Source of the DNA: Flavobacteriaceae bacterium LSUCC0859
GTDB taxonomy: Bacteria; Bacteroidota; Bacteroidia; Flavobacteriales; Flavobacteriaceae
Direction of reading: 5' to 3'
NCBI GenBank assembly: GCA_022239325.1
Contig: JAKOGP010000002.1
Location: forward strand, 156,852 to 220,851
Length of the DNA stretch: 64,000 nt
Shown: positions 36,983-45,068 of the stretch, piece after piece
How the letters are laid out: the number at the start of each line of letters is the position of its first letter
How positions within the stretch are numbered: the first letter of the stretch is position 1
Made by a program: the position numbers and the translations under genes
The notes under the pieces: generated by a model
What the model saw: only the letters and a program-made list of their open reading frames with translations
Told to the model about the DNA's origin: nothing
The model's database searches: none

Positions 36983-37057
36983 GCTCAAAGGCTTTATATT
37001 TTGAGCCAACTGGCCCATTTTTTTAATGTGCCTCAAAAATAAGTTAATTGGCTCAAA
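36983..37057 (-). promoter_or_regulatory. leuS leader with alternative inverted repeats
   Basis: In transcript order (minus strand): segment 1 TTTGAGCCAA (37057-37048), segment 2 TTGGCTCAAA (37009-37000), segment 3 TTTGAGC (36989-36983). Segment 2 pairs perfectly with 1 (10 bp) or with 3 (7 bp), but not both. Segment 3 ends 19 nt before the leuS ATG. Confidence 0.5.
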
Positions 37058-37156
37058 GCTAAAAGAAATAAAGCGTTTAGACCACTACAATTCAATGCAC
37101 AACCCTACAGAATTGATTTAAGTTTGTTATTTTTACCGCAGATATTTTTACCTCCT

Positions 37157-38035
37157 ATGGGTCAATCTTTTGAACGCTATCAAAAACGAAGGCTAATTTC
37201 CTCTTACTTCTCCGTAGTCTTGAGTATTGCTTTGGTATTATTTTTATTAGGGGTACTTGGAGTTTTAGTGATTAACACACAAAAATTAGGAAACCACTTT
37301 AAAGAGCAGATAAAAGTATCTATTTTCCTAAAAGACAATGCAAAGCAGGTAGAAATAGACCAGTTACAGCAATCCCTTGCCCTTGCTAGCTACACCAAAG
37401 AAGCGGTTTATGTATCTAAAGAAGACGCAGCGGCCATGCTCAAAGAGGAGATTGAAGAAGATTTTTTAGACTTCCTAGGTTATAACCCTCTTAAAAATGC
37501 TATTGACCTAAACCTCAAAGCAGATTTTGTGAATGAAGAAAAGCTAGAGGAAATTGTCTCAGAAATTACCCAAAAATCCTTTGTAGCAGAGGTTAATTAT
37601 GACCAACCTTTAGTGGGCTTGTTAGACAACAACATTAAGAAAATCTCCTTTTGGATATTAATCCTCTCTGCATTTATGACTCTAATTGCAGTCTTACTCA
37701 TTAATGCGTCTATTAGATTGGCCTTGTATTCTAAACGTTTTATTATCAAAACCATGCAGATGGTTGGAGCCACAAAGCGTTTTATCCGAAAGCCATTTTT
37801 GTATACCCACATTAAATTAGGAATTATTGGAGCCCTACTTGCCATTGGGGCCTTGGCAGGGCTTTTAGCCTACTTAGATTATGTGTTTCCTGGCCTTGGT
37901 TTGGCTCAAAATCCCATAGAACTCGCCGTCCTTGCACTCCTTATTTTAAGTTTGGGAATAGGCATATCCGGAGGGAGTACTTTTTTTGCAGCCCAGCGTT
38001 TTTTAAACCTTAGATCTGCAGATTTATTTTATTAA
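37157..38035 (+). CDS. ftsX: Cell-division permease-like protein FtsX
   Basis: 292 residues from ATG 37157 (MGQSFERYQKRRLISSYFSV). One N-terminal transmembrane helix, an extracytoplasmic loop with IKVSIFLKDNAKQVEID and three C-terminal helices in FtsX order. Works with the ATPase FtsE to control peptidoglycan hydrolysis at the septum. ftsE is not next to it. First gene of a plus-strand run ftsX-DUF3098-uppP-truB. Confidence 0.92.
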   Translation: MGQSFERYQKRRLISSYFSVVLSIALVLFLLGVLGVLVINTQKLGNHFKEQIKVSIFLKDNAKQVEIDQLQQSLALASYTKEAVYVSKEDAAAMLKEEIEEDFLDFLGYNPLKNAIDLNLKADFVNEEKLEEIVSEITQKSFVAEVNYDQPLVGLLDNNIKKISFWILILSAFMTLIAVLLINASIRLALYSKRFIIKTMQMVGATKRFIRKPFLYTHIKLGIIGALLAIGALAGLLAYLDYVFPGLGLAQNPIELAVLALLILSLGIGISGGSTFFAAQRFLNLRSADLFY

Positions 38036-38044
38036 AAACACTAT

Positions 38045-38293
38045 ATGAAAAACAAGAACAGCCCGCATAAAACCTTTGTGTTTGGGAAAAAGAATTATCG
38101 TTATTTGTTTATAGGACTTGGATTTATGGTCTTGGGGTTCCTACTGATGTCTGGAGGTAAAAGCACGGACCCCAATGTATTTAATCCAGAAATCTACAAT
38201 TTTAGGAGAATACGCTTGGCACCTACCCTAGTGCTCATAGGACTAGGTATACAAGTTTATGCCATTTTGCTAAATCCAAATAAGTCAAAGTAA
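38045..38293 (+). CDS. DUF3098 small membrane protein
   Basis: 82 residues with two transmembrane helices (YLFIGLGFMVLGFLLMSGG and LAPTLVLIGLGIQVYAILL) and a central FNPEIYNFRRIR loop. Matches DUF3098, which in Bacteroidota regularly lies between ftsX and uppP. Function unknown; the context suggests envelope or division work. Its stop codon is followed at once by the uppP start. Confidence 0.88.
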   Translation: MKNKNSPHKTFVFGKKNYRYLFIGLGFMVLGFLLMSGGKSTDPNVFNPEIYNFRRIRLAPTLVLIGLGIQVYAILLNPNKSK

Positions 38294-39085
38294 TTGGAAC
38301 TTTTAGACGCTATTATTCTAGGGATTGTTCAAGGACTCACAGAGTTTTTGCCGGTGTCTTCCAGTGGGCATCTGGAACTGGTAAAGGCCCTGCTTGGCAC
38401 GGAAGGAATGCCAGAAGAACAACTCGCTTTTACCGTGATGTTACATTTTGCCACAGCCCTCAGCACTCTAGTAATTTTTAGGAAAGAAGTATTTGACATT
38501 TTCATGGGGCTTGGCAACAGAAAAGACGCAACGGCTAGGCATTTCTCTGCGAAGATTTTAATCTCTATGATTCCTGCCGTATACATTGGACTGAATTTTG
38601 ACTCCCTTCTAGAGCAGTTGTTTTCTGGAAAAATCATGCTTGTAGGCAGTATGTTATTACTCACTGCCGGGCTCCTTTTTGTGTCCGAGAGAACCAAACA
38701 GAGCCAAGCAGAGATTAGTTATATTAAAGCACTCTTTATAGGATTGGCCCAAGGGGTGGCCATTTTACCTGGTATTTCCAGGTCTGGTGCTACCATAGCC
38801 ACCGCCCTGCTCTTACAAATTGACAAGGAAAAGGCAGCACGATTTTCTTTCCTTATGGTTATCCCACTTATTTTAGGAAAGGTGGCCAAAGACTTTCTCA
38901 GTGGAGAAGTACACTTTGACACAGAAAACACTGCAGCCCTAATTCTTGGGTTTATAGCTGCATTTATCTCAGGATTATTGGCCTGTAGACTCATGCTGCG
39001 CCTGGTTAAAAACAGTAAACTTTATATTTTTGCCCTCTACTGTGCGCTTGTAGGTGGAGCAGCCATTTTACTATCCATACTTTAA
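38294..39085 (+). CDS. uppP: Undecaprenyl-diphosphatase
   Basis: 263 residues, about seven or eight helices. Catalytic motifs LTEFLPVSSSGHLEL near the N-terminus and GISRSGATIATALLL near residue 160. Recycles undecaprenyl diphosphate for peptidoglycan and other wall polymers. Start codon is TTG directly after the DUF3098 stop, giving MELLDAIILGIVQG, the normal N-terminus. Confidence 0.95.
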   Translation: MELLDAIILGIVQGLTEFLPVSSSGHLELVKALLGTEGMPEEQLAFTVMLHFATALSTLVIFRKEVFDIFMGLGNRKDATARHFSAKILISMIPAVYIGLNFDSLLEQLFSGKIMLVGSMLLLTAGLLFVSERTKQSQAEISYIKALFIGLAQGVAILPGISRSGATIATALLLQIDKEKAARFSFLMVIPLILGKVAKDFLSGEVHFDTENTAALILGFIAAFISGLLACRLMLRLVKNSKLYIFALYCALVGGAAILLSIL

Positions 39086-39090
39086 TAAAA

Positions 39091-39804
39091 ATGTCTTTAG
39101 AACAACTTAGCTTAGAAGATTTTATGCAGGGACAAGTGTTGCTGATAGACAAACCCTTAGAATGGAGCTCTTATCAGGCGGTGAACACCGTAAAATGGGC
39201 CATTAAAAAAAAATTTGACGTCAAAAAAATTAAAGTGGGACATGCAGGTACGCTAGACCCACTTGCTTCTGGTTTGCTCATCATATGTACTGGGAAGTTT
39301 ACCAAAAAAATATCAGAGCTTCAGGGGCAGCAAAAAACCTACACAGGAACTATCCGCCTCGGGAAGACCACTCCTTCCTACGACTTGGAAACTGAATTTA
39401 ATGGCAGCTTTCCCACAGATCACATAAACAAAACACTCATAGAGCAAACTCTTCCTGTCTTTAGAGGAAATATTCTGCAGAAGCCTCCGGTATTCTCTGC
39501 GTTAAAAAAAGAAGGGAAAAGACTTTATGAATACGCCAGAGCTGGGGAAGAAGTAGACATCCCAAAACGAGCCGTACACATTGAGCGCTTTGAAGTAAAC
39601 GACACTCATTTCCCGGATCTTAGTTTTGAGATAGAATGTAGTAAAGGTACCTACATTAGGTCTTTGGCTCATGATTTTGGGAAGGCTTTAAAAAGTGGGG
39701 CACATTTATCTGAACTTAGAAGAACCAAAATAGGGGATTTTAACGTAGATAATGCAGTAGACGCGGCTTCTTTTAAAGCGCTACTGGGTGTTTTAGATGG
39801 CTAA
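39091..39804 (+). CDS. truB: tRNA pseudouridine-55 synthase
   Basis: 237 residues. Catalytic Asp in GHAGTLDPLASGLL and later motifs YTGTIRLGKTTPSYD, KKPPVFSAL-like QKPPVFSALKKEGKRLYE and CSKGTYIRSLAHDFG. Makes pseudouridine 55 in the T-loop of tRNAs. Overlaps the next gene by 8 nt. Confidence 0.96.
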   Translation: MSLEQLSLEDFMQGQVLLIDKPLEWSSYQAVNTVKWAIKKKFDVKKIKVGHAGTLDPLASGLLIICTGKFTKKISELQGQQKTYTGTIRLGKTTPSYDLETEFNGSFPTDHINKTLIEQTLPVFRGNILQKPPVFSALKKEGKRLYEYARAGEEVDIPKRAVHIERFEVNDTHFPDLSFEIECSKGTYIRSLAHDFGKALKSGAHLSELRRTKIGDFNVDNAVDAASFKALLGVLDG

Positions 39805-40534
39805 ATTAATCTCCTTTATACAAACGCAATCCATTAGATTTTTACATTTTGTAAATCATCTAAGCAAGAACCAATTGGCAGCTTTGAGCACCTTTTTTTC
39901 CTTGGGATTCCTGAGCCTCATTCTCTTAAACTTACACCTGTATCCCAATGCTTCAAGACCAGATCAAGGGATAGAAATATTAGTAGAATTAAAGTCAGAA
40001 GTACTTACTGAAACCCTTTTAAAAGAGGAGAAAACAAAACAAGAGGAGCTCCCTGGGACTACAGATCCCTTTGAAAGCAATCAATCATATAACACCCAAG
40101 AAAAAACTAGTGTGGCCAAAAACACCGCTGCAAATGCCAACTCTCCCGAGGGAGAGGGGCTTGGTAGCTTTGAAGACAAGTTAAAGGCATTGGCTCAAAA
40201 AAAACAACAGGCTTTAGATAGCTTAGAAGCTATGGTAAGTGACCACAACAACATTACCAAAAAAACAAGAGTATACTACAGTTTGTTTGAGCGTTACTCT
40301 GAGAAATTACCCATCCCTATATACATATGTAAGCAGGGGGGCAAGGTGGTCATAGACATTAAGGTACACCCAGACGGAAGGGTATTGGAAACTAAGGTTA
40401 ACACTGCGCTAAGTACAACCTCTAACGGATGCCTTTTAGAAAATGCCCTAAGATATTCTGGACAATCTAGTTTTAATCGCTCCCAAGGAAAAATGCAATG
40501 GGGAACCATCACTTACTATTTTCAAGCTAAATAA
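39797..40534 (+). CDS. TonB-like energy-transducer protein
   Basis: 245 residues. One N-terminal membrane anchor (LAALSTFFSLGFLSLILLNL), a polar, Glu/Lys/Thr-rich linker (about 60-170) and a C-terminal domain KVVIDIKVHPDGRVLETKVN that resembles the TonB C-terminal fold. Could couple the proton motive force to one of the TonB receptors, but no ExbB/ExbD is nearby and the domain match is loose. Overlaps truB by 8 nt. Confidence 0.62.
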   Translation: MAKLISFIQTQSIRFLHFVNHLSKNQLAALSTFFSLGFLSLILLNLHLYPNASRPDQGIEILVELKSEVLTETLLKEEKTKQEELPGTTDPFESNQSYNTQEKTSVAKNTAANANSPEGEGLGSFEDKLKALAQKKQQALDSLEAMVSDHNNITKKTRVYYSLFERYSEKLPIPIYICKQGGKVVIDIKVHPDGRVLETKVNTALSTTSNGCLLENALRYSGQSSFNRSQGKMQWGTITYYFQAK

Positions 40535-40592
40535 AATAGAGGAACGTCTCAGACAAACTGTGTTACACAACTCTACCAACTAAGCATCTGAG

Positions 40593-41204
40593 CTAGTGCT
40601 TTATTTCCAATAAGGAACACATATCTGTTAGAGTAGTTTGGCCTTTATCTTTGTTATACCATTGTTGAAGATCTTTTTTAAAATCCGCAGTTAACAGACC
40701 ATGAGCCGCCTTAAAATCCAACACCATTTGAGTGAGGGTACTGGGTCTTGGCCCCCAGTCAAATAAAACCCTATGAGTAGCTGGCTCTATAACTAAGACC
40801 TTAGGAATGGATCTAGCACCAGCCGTGAGATAAGCGTCCATAAGGGCTGGGTGGGTATCTCTAGATACTAGTAACACAGACCAATTGGAGTTTAGTGCGG
40901 CAGCCTTGGCCCACATTGGAAGAGACTGAGCGGCGTCTCCGCACCAGCTTTCCGTAAGCACCAAAAAAACCAAAACCCTAGGATCTGCAGCTATTCTATC
41001 AGAAATTTCTTCAGAAATTTTCAGAGTTTTATTGAGGCGCTGCATGCGCTTTTGATTGAGCATGGTGTAGTTAGACAAGGCCTCTGATTGCTCTATGCCC
41101 GTGCTTTTCCCGTCGGACACCAAAGAACTCATTAGCGTCATATAGGATTCATAATCTAATGCGTCTGCCAGTGCAGTTTGAAGGAGGTCTTTTTGTGAGG
41201 GCAT
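40593..41204 (-). CDS. Thioredoxin-like protein lacking the second active-site Cys
   Basis: 203 residues. Thioredoxin fold pattern LVLTESWCGDAAQSLPMWAK and SIPKVLVIE (cis-Pro). The CxxC is reduced to WCGDA, so a classic dithiol reaction is impossible; family members with a single Cys are of unclear role. No signal peptide, so cytosolic. Divergent from the tag gene. Confidence 0.85.
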   Translation of the reverse strand: MPSQKDLLQTALADALDYESYMTLMSSLVSDGKSTGIEQSEALSNYTMLNQKRMQRLNKTLKISEEISDRIAADPRVLVFLVLTESWCGDAAQSLPMWAKAAALNSNWSVLLVSRDTHPALMDAYLTAGARSIPKVLVIEPATHRVLFDWGPRPSTLTQMVLDFKAAHGLLTADFKKDLQQWYNKDKGQTTLTDMCSLLEIKH

Positions 41205-41242
41205 AGGTGTTTTCTGTATCTTTAAAAATAAATGACAAATTT

Positions 41243-41815
41243 ATGAATAAAAAAAGGTGTAGCTGGTGTGAGGGAGACCCTATTTACGAATCCTATCACG
41301 ACAAAGAATGGGGGGTGCCAGTTAGGGAGGACGCCACACTTTTTGAGTTTCTTATTTTAGAGGGATTCCAAGCTGGATTGAGCTGGATTACCATCTTAAA
41401 AAAAAGAGAGGCTTTTAGAAAAGCCTTTGACGGCTTTGATTACCATAAAATATCGGCCTACGGCCAAAACAAATTAGATCAATTGGCTTTAGATAGCAGT
41501 ATTGTGAGAAACAAGCTCAAAATTAAAGCTGCAGTTCAAAATGCCCAAGCTTTTATTCGTATTCAAGAGGAATTTGGTAGTTTTAGCGCGTATTACTGGG
41601 GATTTACGAATGGCCAAAGCCTTATAAATAAAGTAGCTGTTTACAAAGAAGCAGCTGCACACACCCCACTTTCCAACCGCCTTAGCAAAGATCTTAAAAG
41701 GAGGGGTTTTAATTTTGTGGGACCCACGATTGTCTACGCCTTTATGCAAGCTACAGGAATGGTGGATGACCATGAAGAAGACTGCTTCAAAAAAACCACA
41801 AAAAAACCCGCTTAA
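41243..41815 (+). CDS. tag: DNA-3-methyladenine glycosylase I
   Basis: 190 residues from ATG 41243; a GTG 36 nt upstream would add an untypical tail. Tag motifs: KRCSWCEGDPIYESYHDKEW, FEFLILEGFQAGLSWITIL and NFVGPTIVYAFMQATGMVDD. The Cys/His residues of the zinc-binding ends are visible (CSWC... near start; HEEDC at the end). Removes 3-methyladenine from DNA. Confidence 0.95.
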   Translation: MNKKRCSWCEGDPIYESYHDKEWGVPVREDATLFEFLILEGFQAGLSWITILKKREAFRKAFDGFDYHKISAYGQNKLDQLALDSSIVRNKLKIKAAVQNAQAFIRIQEEFGSFSAYYWGFTNGQSLINKVAVYKEAAAHTPLSNRLSKDLKRRGFNFVGPTIVYAFMQATGMVDDHEEDCFKKTTKKPA

Positions 41816-41822
41816 AAGCGGG
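41800..41822 (-). terminator. Intrinsic terminator at the tag/DUF3127 convergent ends
   Basis: Stem CCCGCTT/AAGCGGG (41807-41813 with 41816-41822). Read on the minus strand it is followed by seven T, giving a good terminator for the DUF3127 gene; on the plus strand it overlaps the tag stop and has only a weak T-tract. Confidence 0.75.
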
Positions 41823-41842
41823 CTTTAAAATCTATGGATTTC

Positions 41843-42223
41843 TTAAAAGGGTAGGTCGTCGTGATCTTCCTCATTTAGTTGGTCAGCAGGGGTAAATGCT
41901 TCCATGGGGGGTACTGGTGGCATTCCAGCTGCAGCTGTAGATGGGGTTTCCAAAGCTTCTATTTTCCAACCTTGAATGGAGTTAAAATACTTAGTCTCTC
42001 CTTGTGGGCTTTCCCATTCTCTTCCTCGCAAATTAATGCCAATTTTAACGCGTTGTCCTGGGGCAAAGGAGTTGAGTAGGTCACATTTGTCTTGAATGAA
42101 CTCTACCATGATATGCTGAGGATATTGTTCTTCAGTGGTGACTACCATTTCTCTTTTTCTAAATCCGTTGCTGCCAAAAGTTTTAGTTTCGTCAATTAAT
42201 TTTACCGTTCCTTGCACTTCCAT
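41843..42223 (-). CDS. DUF3127 protein, SSB-like with DDLPF tail
   Basis: 126 residues. The N-terminal domain (about 1-95) is beta-rich, with GQRVKIGINLRGREWESPQG aligning in pattern with SSB's GDKVYVEGRLKNRQWQAEDG, so an OB fold is likely. A Pro/Ala-rich linker ends in HDDLPF, the same last five residues as the SSB of this window. In SSB this acidic tip recruits repair and replication partners. Function of DUF3127 is not established; ssDNA or nucleic-acid binding is inferred. Confidence 0.88.
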   Translation of the reverse strand: MEVQGTVKLIDETKTFGSNGFRKREMVVTTEEQYPQHIMVEFIQDKCDLLNSFAPGQRVKIGINLRGREWESPQGETKYFNSIQGWKIEALETPSTAAAGMPPVPPMEAFTPADQLNEEDHDDLPF

Positions 42224-42351
42224 ATCGCGTACTTTAAATATTTTATTTCTTGAAAATCAAAGGTAATAAATTGTAAGGGTCCCGCCTTAGATAGGTCCCA
42301 AAAATAATACCTACTTTTAAACAACGTAAACGAACAAGGGAGTATAAAAAT

Positions 42352-43497
42352 ATGTTCAAGTCTTTTTTTAATGCCTATGGGAAACTGCTGCTAACTGGAG
42401 CTAGCCTTTTATTTTTAGGCCTATTGCTATGGAAAACCCACCATTTTTTTCTGCAATTTAAAGAAGTAGAACAACAGCGCATGGCTGTTTGGGCAGCTGC
42501 TCAATCTCAATTTTTAGCTGCTGAACCCAATACCCCTATGGGAGATTTAATCCTGCAGATTTTTCAATCTAACAAGAACACCCCTATGTTGCTGGTCCAG
42601 TCCGACGGATCTTACACATTTAACAACTACGATGGTCCAACACCTCATGACGCTAAAGAAATAGAAGCTCTAAAGAATAAGTATGAAGCAGAAAACCCAC
42701 CCATTCAAATATCAGAGGGGGGCAGCCTTTTAGCGACTCTTTACTATGGAGAGTCTGAGAATTTAAAGAAACTCAAATACTACCCTTATGGGCTTGTAGC
42801 CATTTTTTGTCTTTTTGGAGGTCTCTTTTACCTTTTATTGCAACTGAGCAACAGTGCCCACAAAAACATACTTTGGGCCAGCATGGCCAAAGAAACAGCA
42901 CACCAAATAGCTACTCCACTCTCTGCTTTACTAGCTTGGAACGAGCTGCTTAAACAACAGAAAAAAAACACAGAGATAAGTGGGCAAATAGATAAAGATC
43001 TAGAGCGACTTTCTGTGATTAGCAATCGCTTTTCTACGATTGGGAATCCCGCAGTTTTAGAGCCTACAGATCTCATTGCAGCTACCAGGGAAGCACTGTC
43101 TTACTTGAATATTAGAATGGGCACCTCTGTTCAGTTTGAATTACAAACCTTGCTAGAGCAACAAATAATCCCCCTAAATAAATCCCTGTATTTTTGGTGC
43201 TTAGAAAACTTAATCAAGAATGGTATAGACGCTATGAAAGGGGCAGGCACTATTCAAGTAATCATTAGCAAAACTCTCAAATACGTACAAATATCGGTTA
43301 ATGACAGTGGTCATGGTATTTCTAAAAAAGCTCAAAAAAGTATTTTTAATGCTGGGGTGAGCAGTAAAAAGTCTGGTTGGGGTATGGGACTTTCTCTAGC
43401 TAAAAGAATTGTAGAAAGTTACCACGGCGGTAAATTATATGTGGGCCAGAGTTCTGAAAAGGGTACAGAAATGATACTTCAATTACCCCTAAATTAA
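42352..43497 (+). CDS. Orphan membrane sensor histidine kinase
   Basis: 381 residues. Two transmembrane helices (about 12-30 and 147-165) bracket a periplasmic sensor segment. HisKA-type box KETAHQIATPLSALLAW and an ATPase domain with N-box LIKNGIDAM, VNDSGHGISKK and WGMGLSLAKRIV. No response regulator lies beside it, so its partner is elsewhere. Confidence 0.9.
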   Translation: MFKSFFNAYGKLLLTGASLLFLGLLLWKTHHFFLQFKEVEQQRMAVWAAAQSQFLAAEPNTPMGDLILQIFQSNKNTPMLLVQSDGSYTFNNYDGPTPHDAKEIEALKNKYEAENPPIQISEGGSLLATLYYGESENLKKLKYYPYGLVAIFCLFGGLFYLLLQLSNSAHKNILWASMAKETAHQIATPLSALLAWNELLKQQKKNTEISGQIDKDLERLSVISNRFSTIGNPAVLEPTDLIAATREALSYLNIRMGTSVQFELQTLLEQQIIPLNKSLYFWCLENLIKNGIDAMKGAGTIQVIISKTLKYVQISVNDSGHGISKKAQKSIFNAGVSSKKSGWGMGLSLAKRIVESYHGGKLYVGQSSEKGTEMILQLPLN

Positions 43498-43552
43498 AGG
43501 CTTTTAAAGCAGTAAGTATCCTTATGCTCAGAATATCTTCTTAATAGAGCAG

Positions 43553-43951
43553 CTAAATGGTATTATAGGCCGCAGCAATTTGAGTGGCTAGCTGAGAAAA
43601 CTCCTCTTGTGATAGACTTTCCTTTTTTCCAAAAGTAGCGTCGGCCATGCTGTTGAGTGGAATAAGATGCACATGTACATGGGGAACCTCCAGGCCAATC
43701 ACTGTAAATCCAACTCGTTTACAACTAACAGCTACCTCAACCGCTTTGGCTACCCGCATGCTAAACCGCATTAAAGACATATAGTCTGCCTCTGAAAGTT
43801 CTGTGATTTTATCTACTTCTTTCTTGGGCACACAAAGGGTATGCCCGGCTGCATTGGGGTTTACGTCTAAAAATGCTATGCAGTCTTCTGTTTCTGCCAC
43901 AATATGGGCAGGGATTTCTTTGCGAATAATTTTTGTGAAAATGCTAGACAT
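43553..43951 (-). CDS. HIT-family nucleotide hydrolase/transferase
   Basis: 132 residues. Active-site motif HVHVHLIPLN (HxHxHxx) and N-terminal FTKIIRKEIPAHIVAETED typical of bacterial HIT/HINT proteins, which split AMP-linked compounds. Follows greA on the same strand with a 15-nt gap, a common Bacteroidota pairing. Confidence 0.93.
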   Translation of the reverse strand: MSSIFTKIIRKEIPAHIVAETEDCIAFLDVNPNAAGHTLCVPKKEVDKITELSEADYMSLMRFSMRVAKAVEVAVSCKRVGFTVIGLEVPHVHVHLIPLNSMADATFGKKESLSQEEFSQLATQIAAAYNTI

Positions 43952-43966
43952 AGTAGCGTTGGTATT

Positions 43967-44443
43967 TTAGGTTCTCGAAATTTCTACAACTTCAAAACCT
44001 ATGGTCCCATTGGGTACGGTAATTTCTGCTACCTCTCCCACTTTTTTTCCTAACAAGCCTTTCCCAATCGGGGAGTTTACAGATATTTTTCCTGACTTTA
44101 AATCTGCCTCACTCTCTGCAACTAGGGTATAGGTCATCTCCATACCGTTGGTAGTGTTCTTCACTTTCACAGTGGAGAGTACTAAAACCTTAGAGGTGTC
44201 CAACTGAGACTCATCTATAAGTCTGGCGCCAGCTACCGTGGCCTCTAGTTTAGCAATTTTAAGCTCTAAAAGCCCCTGAGCCTCTTTGGCTGCGTCATAT
44301 TCTGCATTTTCAGACAAGTCTCCCTTATCTCTAGCCTCTGCAATAGCTTGCGAAGCTTTAGGTCTCTCAATGTCGCGAAGGTGATTGAGTTCCTCTCTTA
44401 ATTTTTTTAAGCCTTCTGCTGTGTAATAAGATACATTACTCAT
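43967..44443 (-). CDS. greA: Transcription elongation factor GreA
   Basis: 158 residues from ATG 44443; a longer frame upstream would cross the promoter. N-terminal coiled coil with the acidic tip DKGDLSENAEYDAAKEAQ and C-terminal FKBP-like domain VNSPIGKGLLGKKVGEVAEI. Rescues backtracked RNA polymerase by stimulating transcript cleavage. Followed by the HIT gene. The leader starts with a hairpin and U-run (44467-44485). Confidence 0.96.
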   Translation of the reverse strand: MSNVSYYTAEGLKKLREELNHLRDIERPKASQAIAEARDKGDLSENAEYDAAKEAQGLLELKIAKLEATVAGARLIDESQLDTSKVLVLSTVKVKNTTNGMEMTYTLVAESEADLKSGKISVNSPIGKGLLGKKVGEVAEITVPNGTIGFEVVEISRT

Positions 44444-44462
44444 ATCTTCATATTTTAAATAG

Positions 44463-44485
44463 AAAAATCCTCTATTGTAGAGGAT
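44463..44485 (-). promoter_or_regulatory. Terminator-like hairpin in the greA leader
   Basis: Minus-strand ATCCTCTA-CAA-TAGAGGAT (44485-44467), an 8-bp stem followed by TTTTTC. It sits right where the transcript from the -7 element at 44491 would begin, so it may be an attenuator. Confidence 0.55.
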
Positions 44486-44490
44486 CTTAG

Positions 44491-44498
44491 CAAAGATA
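44491..44498 (-). promoter_or_regulatory. -7 promoter element of greA
   Basis: TATCTTTG on the minus strand, exact TAnnTTTG, 48 nt before the greA ATG. Start of transcription is expected near 44484. A TTTG occurs only 14 bp upstream, shorter than the usual 19-20. Confidence 0.55.
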
Positions 44499-44526
44499 CG
44501 TAATTTTTTGTTCAAAACCCTAGCGC

Positions 44527-44982
44527 ATGACCAAACTTAAAATTTTTAAAAGCCTTGCTATTACTCTGTTTATAAGCACTCTAATGCTAAGCTGCAGCAC
44601 TCAAACCACTAGGAGAAATCCTTATTTACAAGAAGTTAACTTTTCTATTGAAATTAATTTAAATCTACCTACCTACAGTCCTTTAAAAATCATTGGAAAT
44701 CCAGTGTCTGTAAGTACCTCTGGAGTAGGTACCCAAGGCATTATTCTTATGAATACTGGATTTGACAGCTTTGTAGCCTTTGAGGCCAGCTGTGCCAACC
44801 ACGCCCCTAATAGCTGCAGCCGTTTGCGTATAGACGGTCAAAATGCTTTGTGCAGCTGTGAAGACTACCAATACAGTTTATTTACTGGCCAACTTTTAAA
44901 TGCGCCCACAGAAGGGCGAAGCTATGATTTATTAGCCTATAGTACCAGGCTTAACGGAAATGTTCTCCAGGTGTTTAACTAA
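44527..44982 (+). CDS. Rieske-fold-like lipoprotein with altered ligand residues
   Basis: 151 residues, SPII signal (LFISTLMLSC, Cys23). The C-terminal part resembles a Rieske domain: first loop ASCANHAPNSC, second loop ALCSCEDYQYSLFTGQLLNA, then a hydrophobic end LAYSTRLNGNVLQV, matching the order Cys-x-His ... CxCH-S-x-F-x-x-x-TG. The second His is Glu (CSCE) and the first pair is spaced C-x-x-H, so a normal 2Fe-2S site is doubtful. Divergent from greA. I do not know its function. Confidence 0.6.
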   Translation: MTKLKIFKSLAITLFISTLMLSCSTQTTRRNPYLQEVNFSIEINLNLPTYSPLKIIGNPVSVSTSGVGTQGIILMNTGFDSFVAFEASCANHAPNSCSRLRIDGQNALCSCEDYQYSLFTGQLLNAPTEGRSYDLLAYSTRLNGNVLQVFN

Positions 44983-45011
44983 TGTCTGCTAAGATTTCCC
45001 ATTTGCTTCGC

Positions 45012-45044
45012 AAAAAAAAAGCGGGCCTTTAAAAAAGGCCCGCT
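45012..45044 (-). terminator. Intrinsic terminator of the thiamin-type TonB receptor gene
   Basis: Stem AGCGGGCCTTT/AAAGGCCCGCT (45020-45030 with 45034-45044). On the minus strand it is followed by a nine-T run, 25 nt past the receptor stop. Confidence 0.88.
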
Positions 45045-45068
45045 AATCCGTGGAGTTCTATCCTGCTG

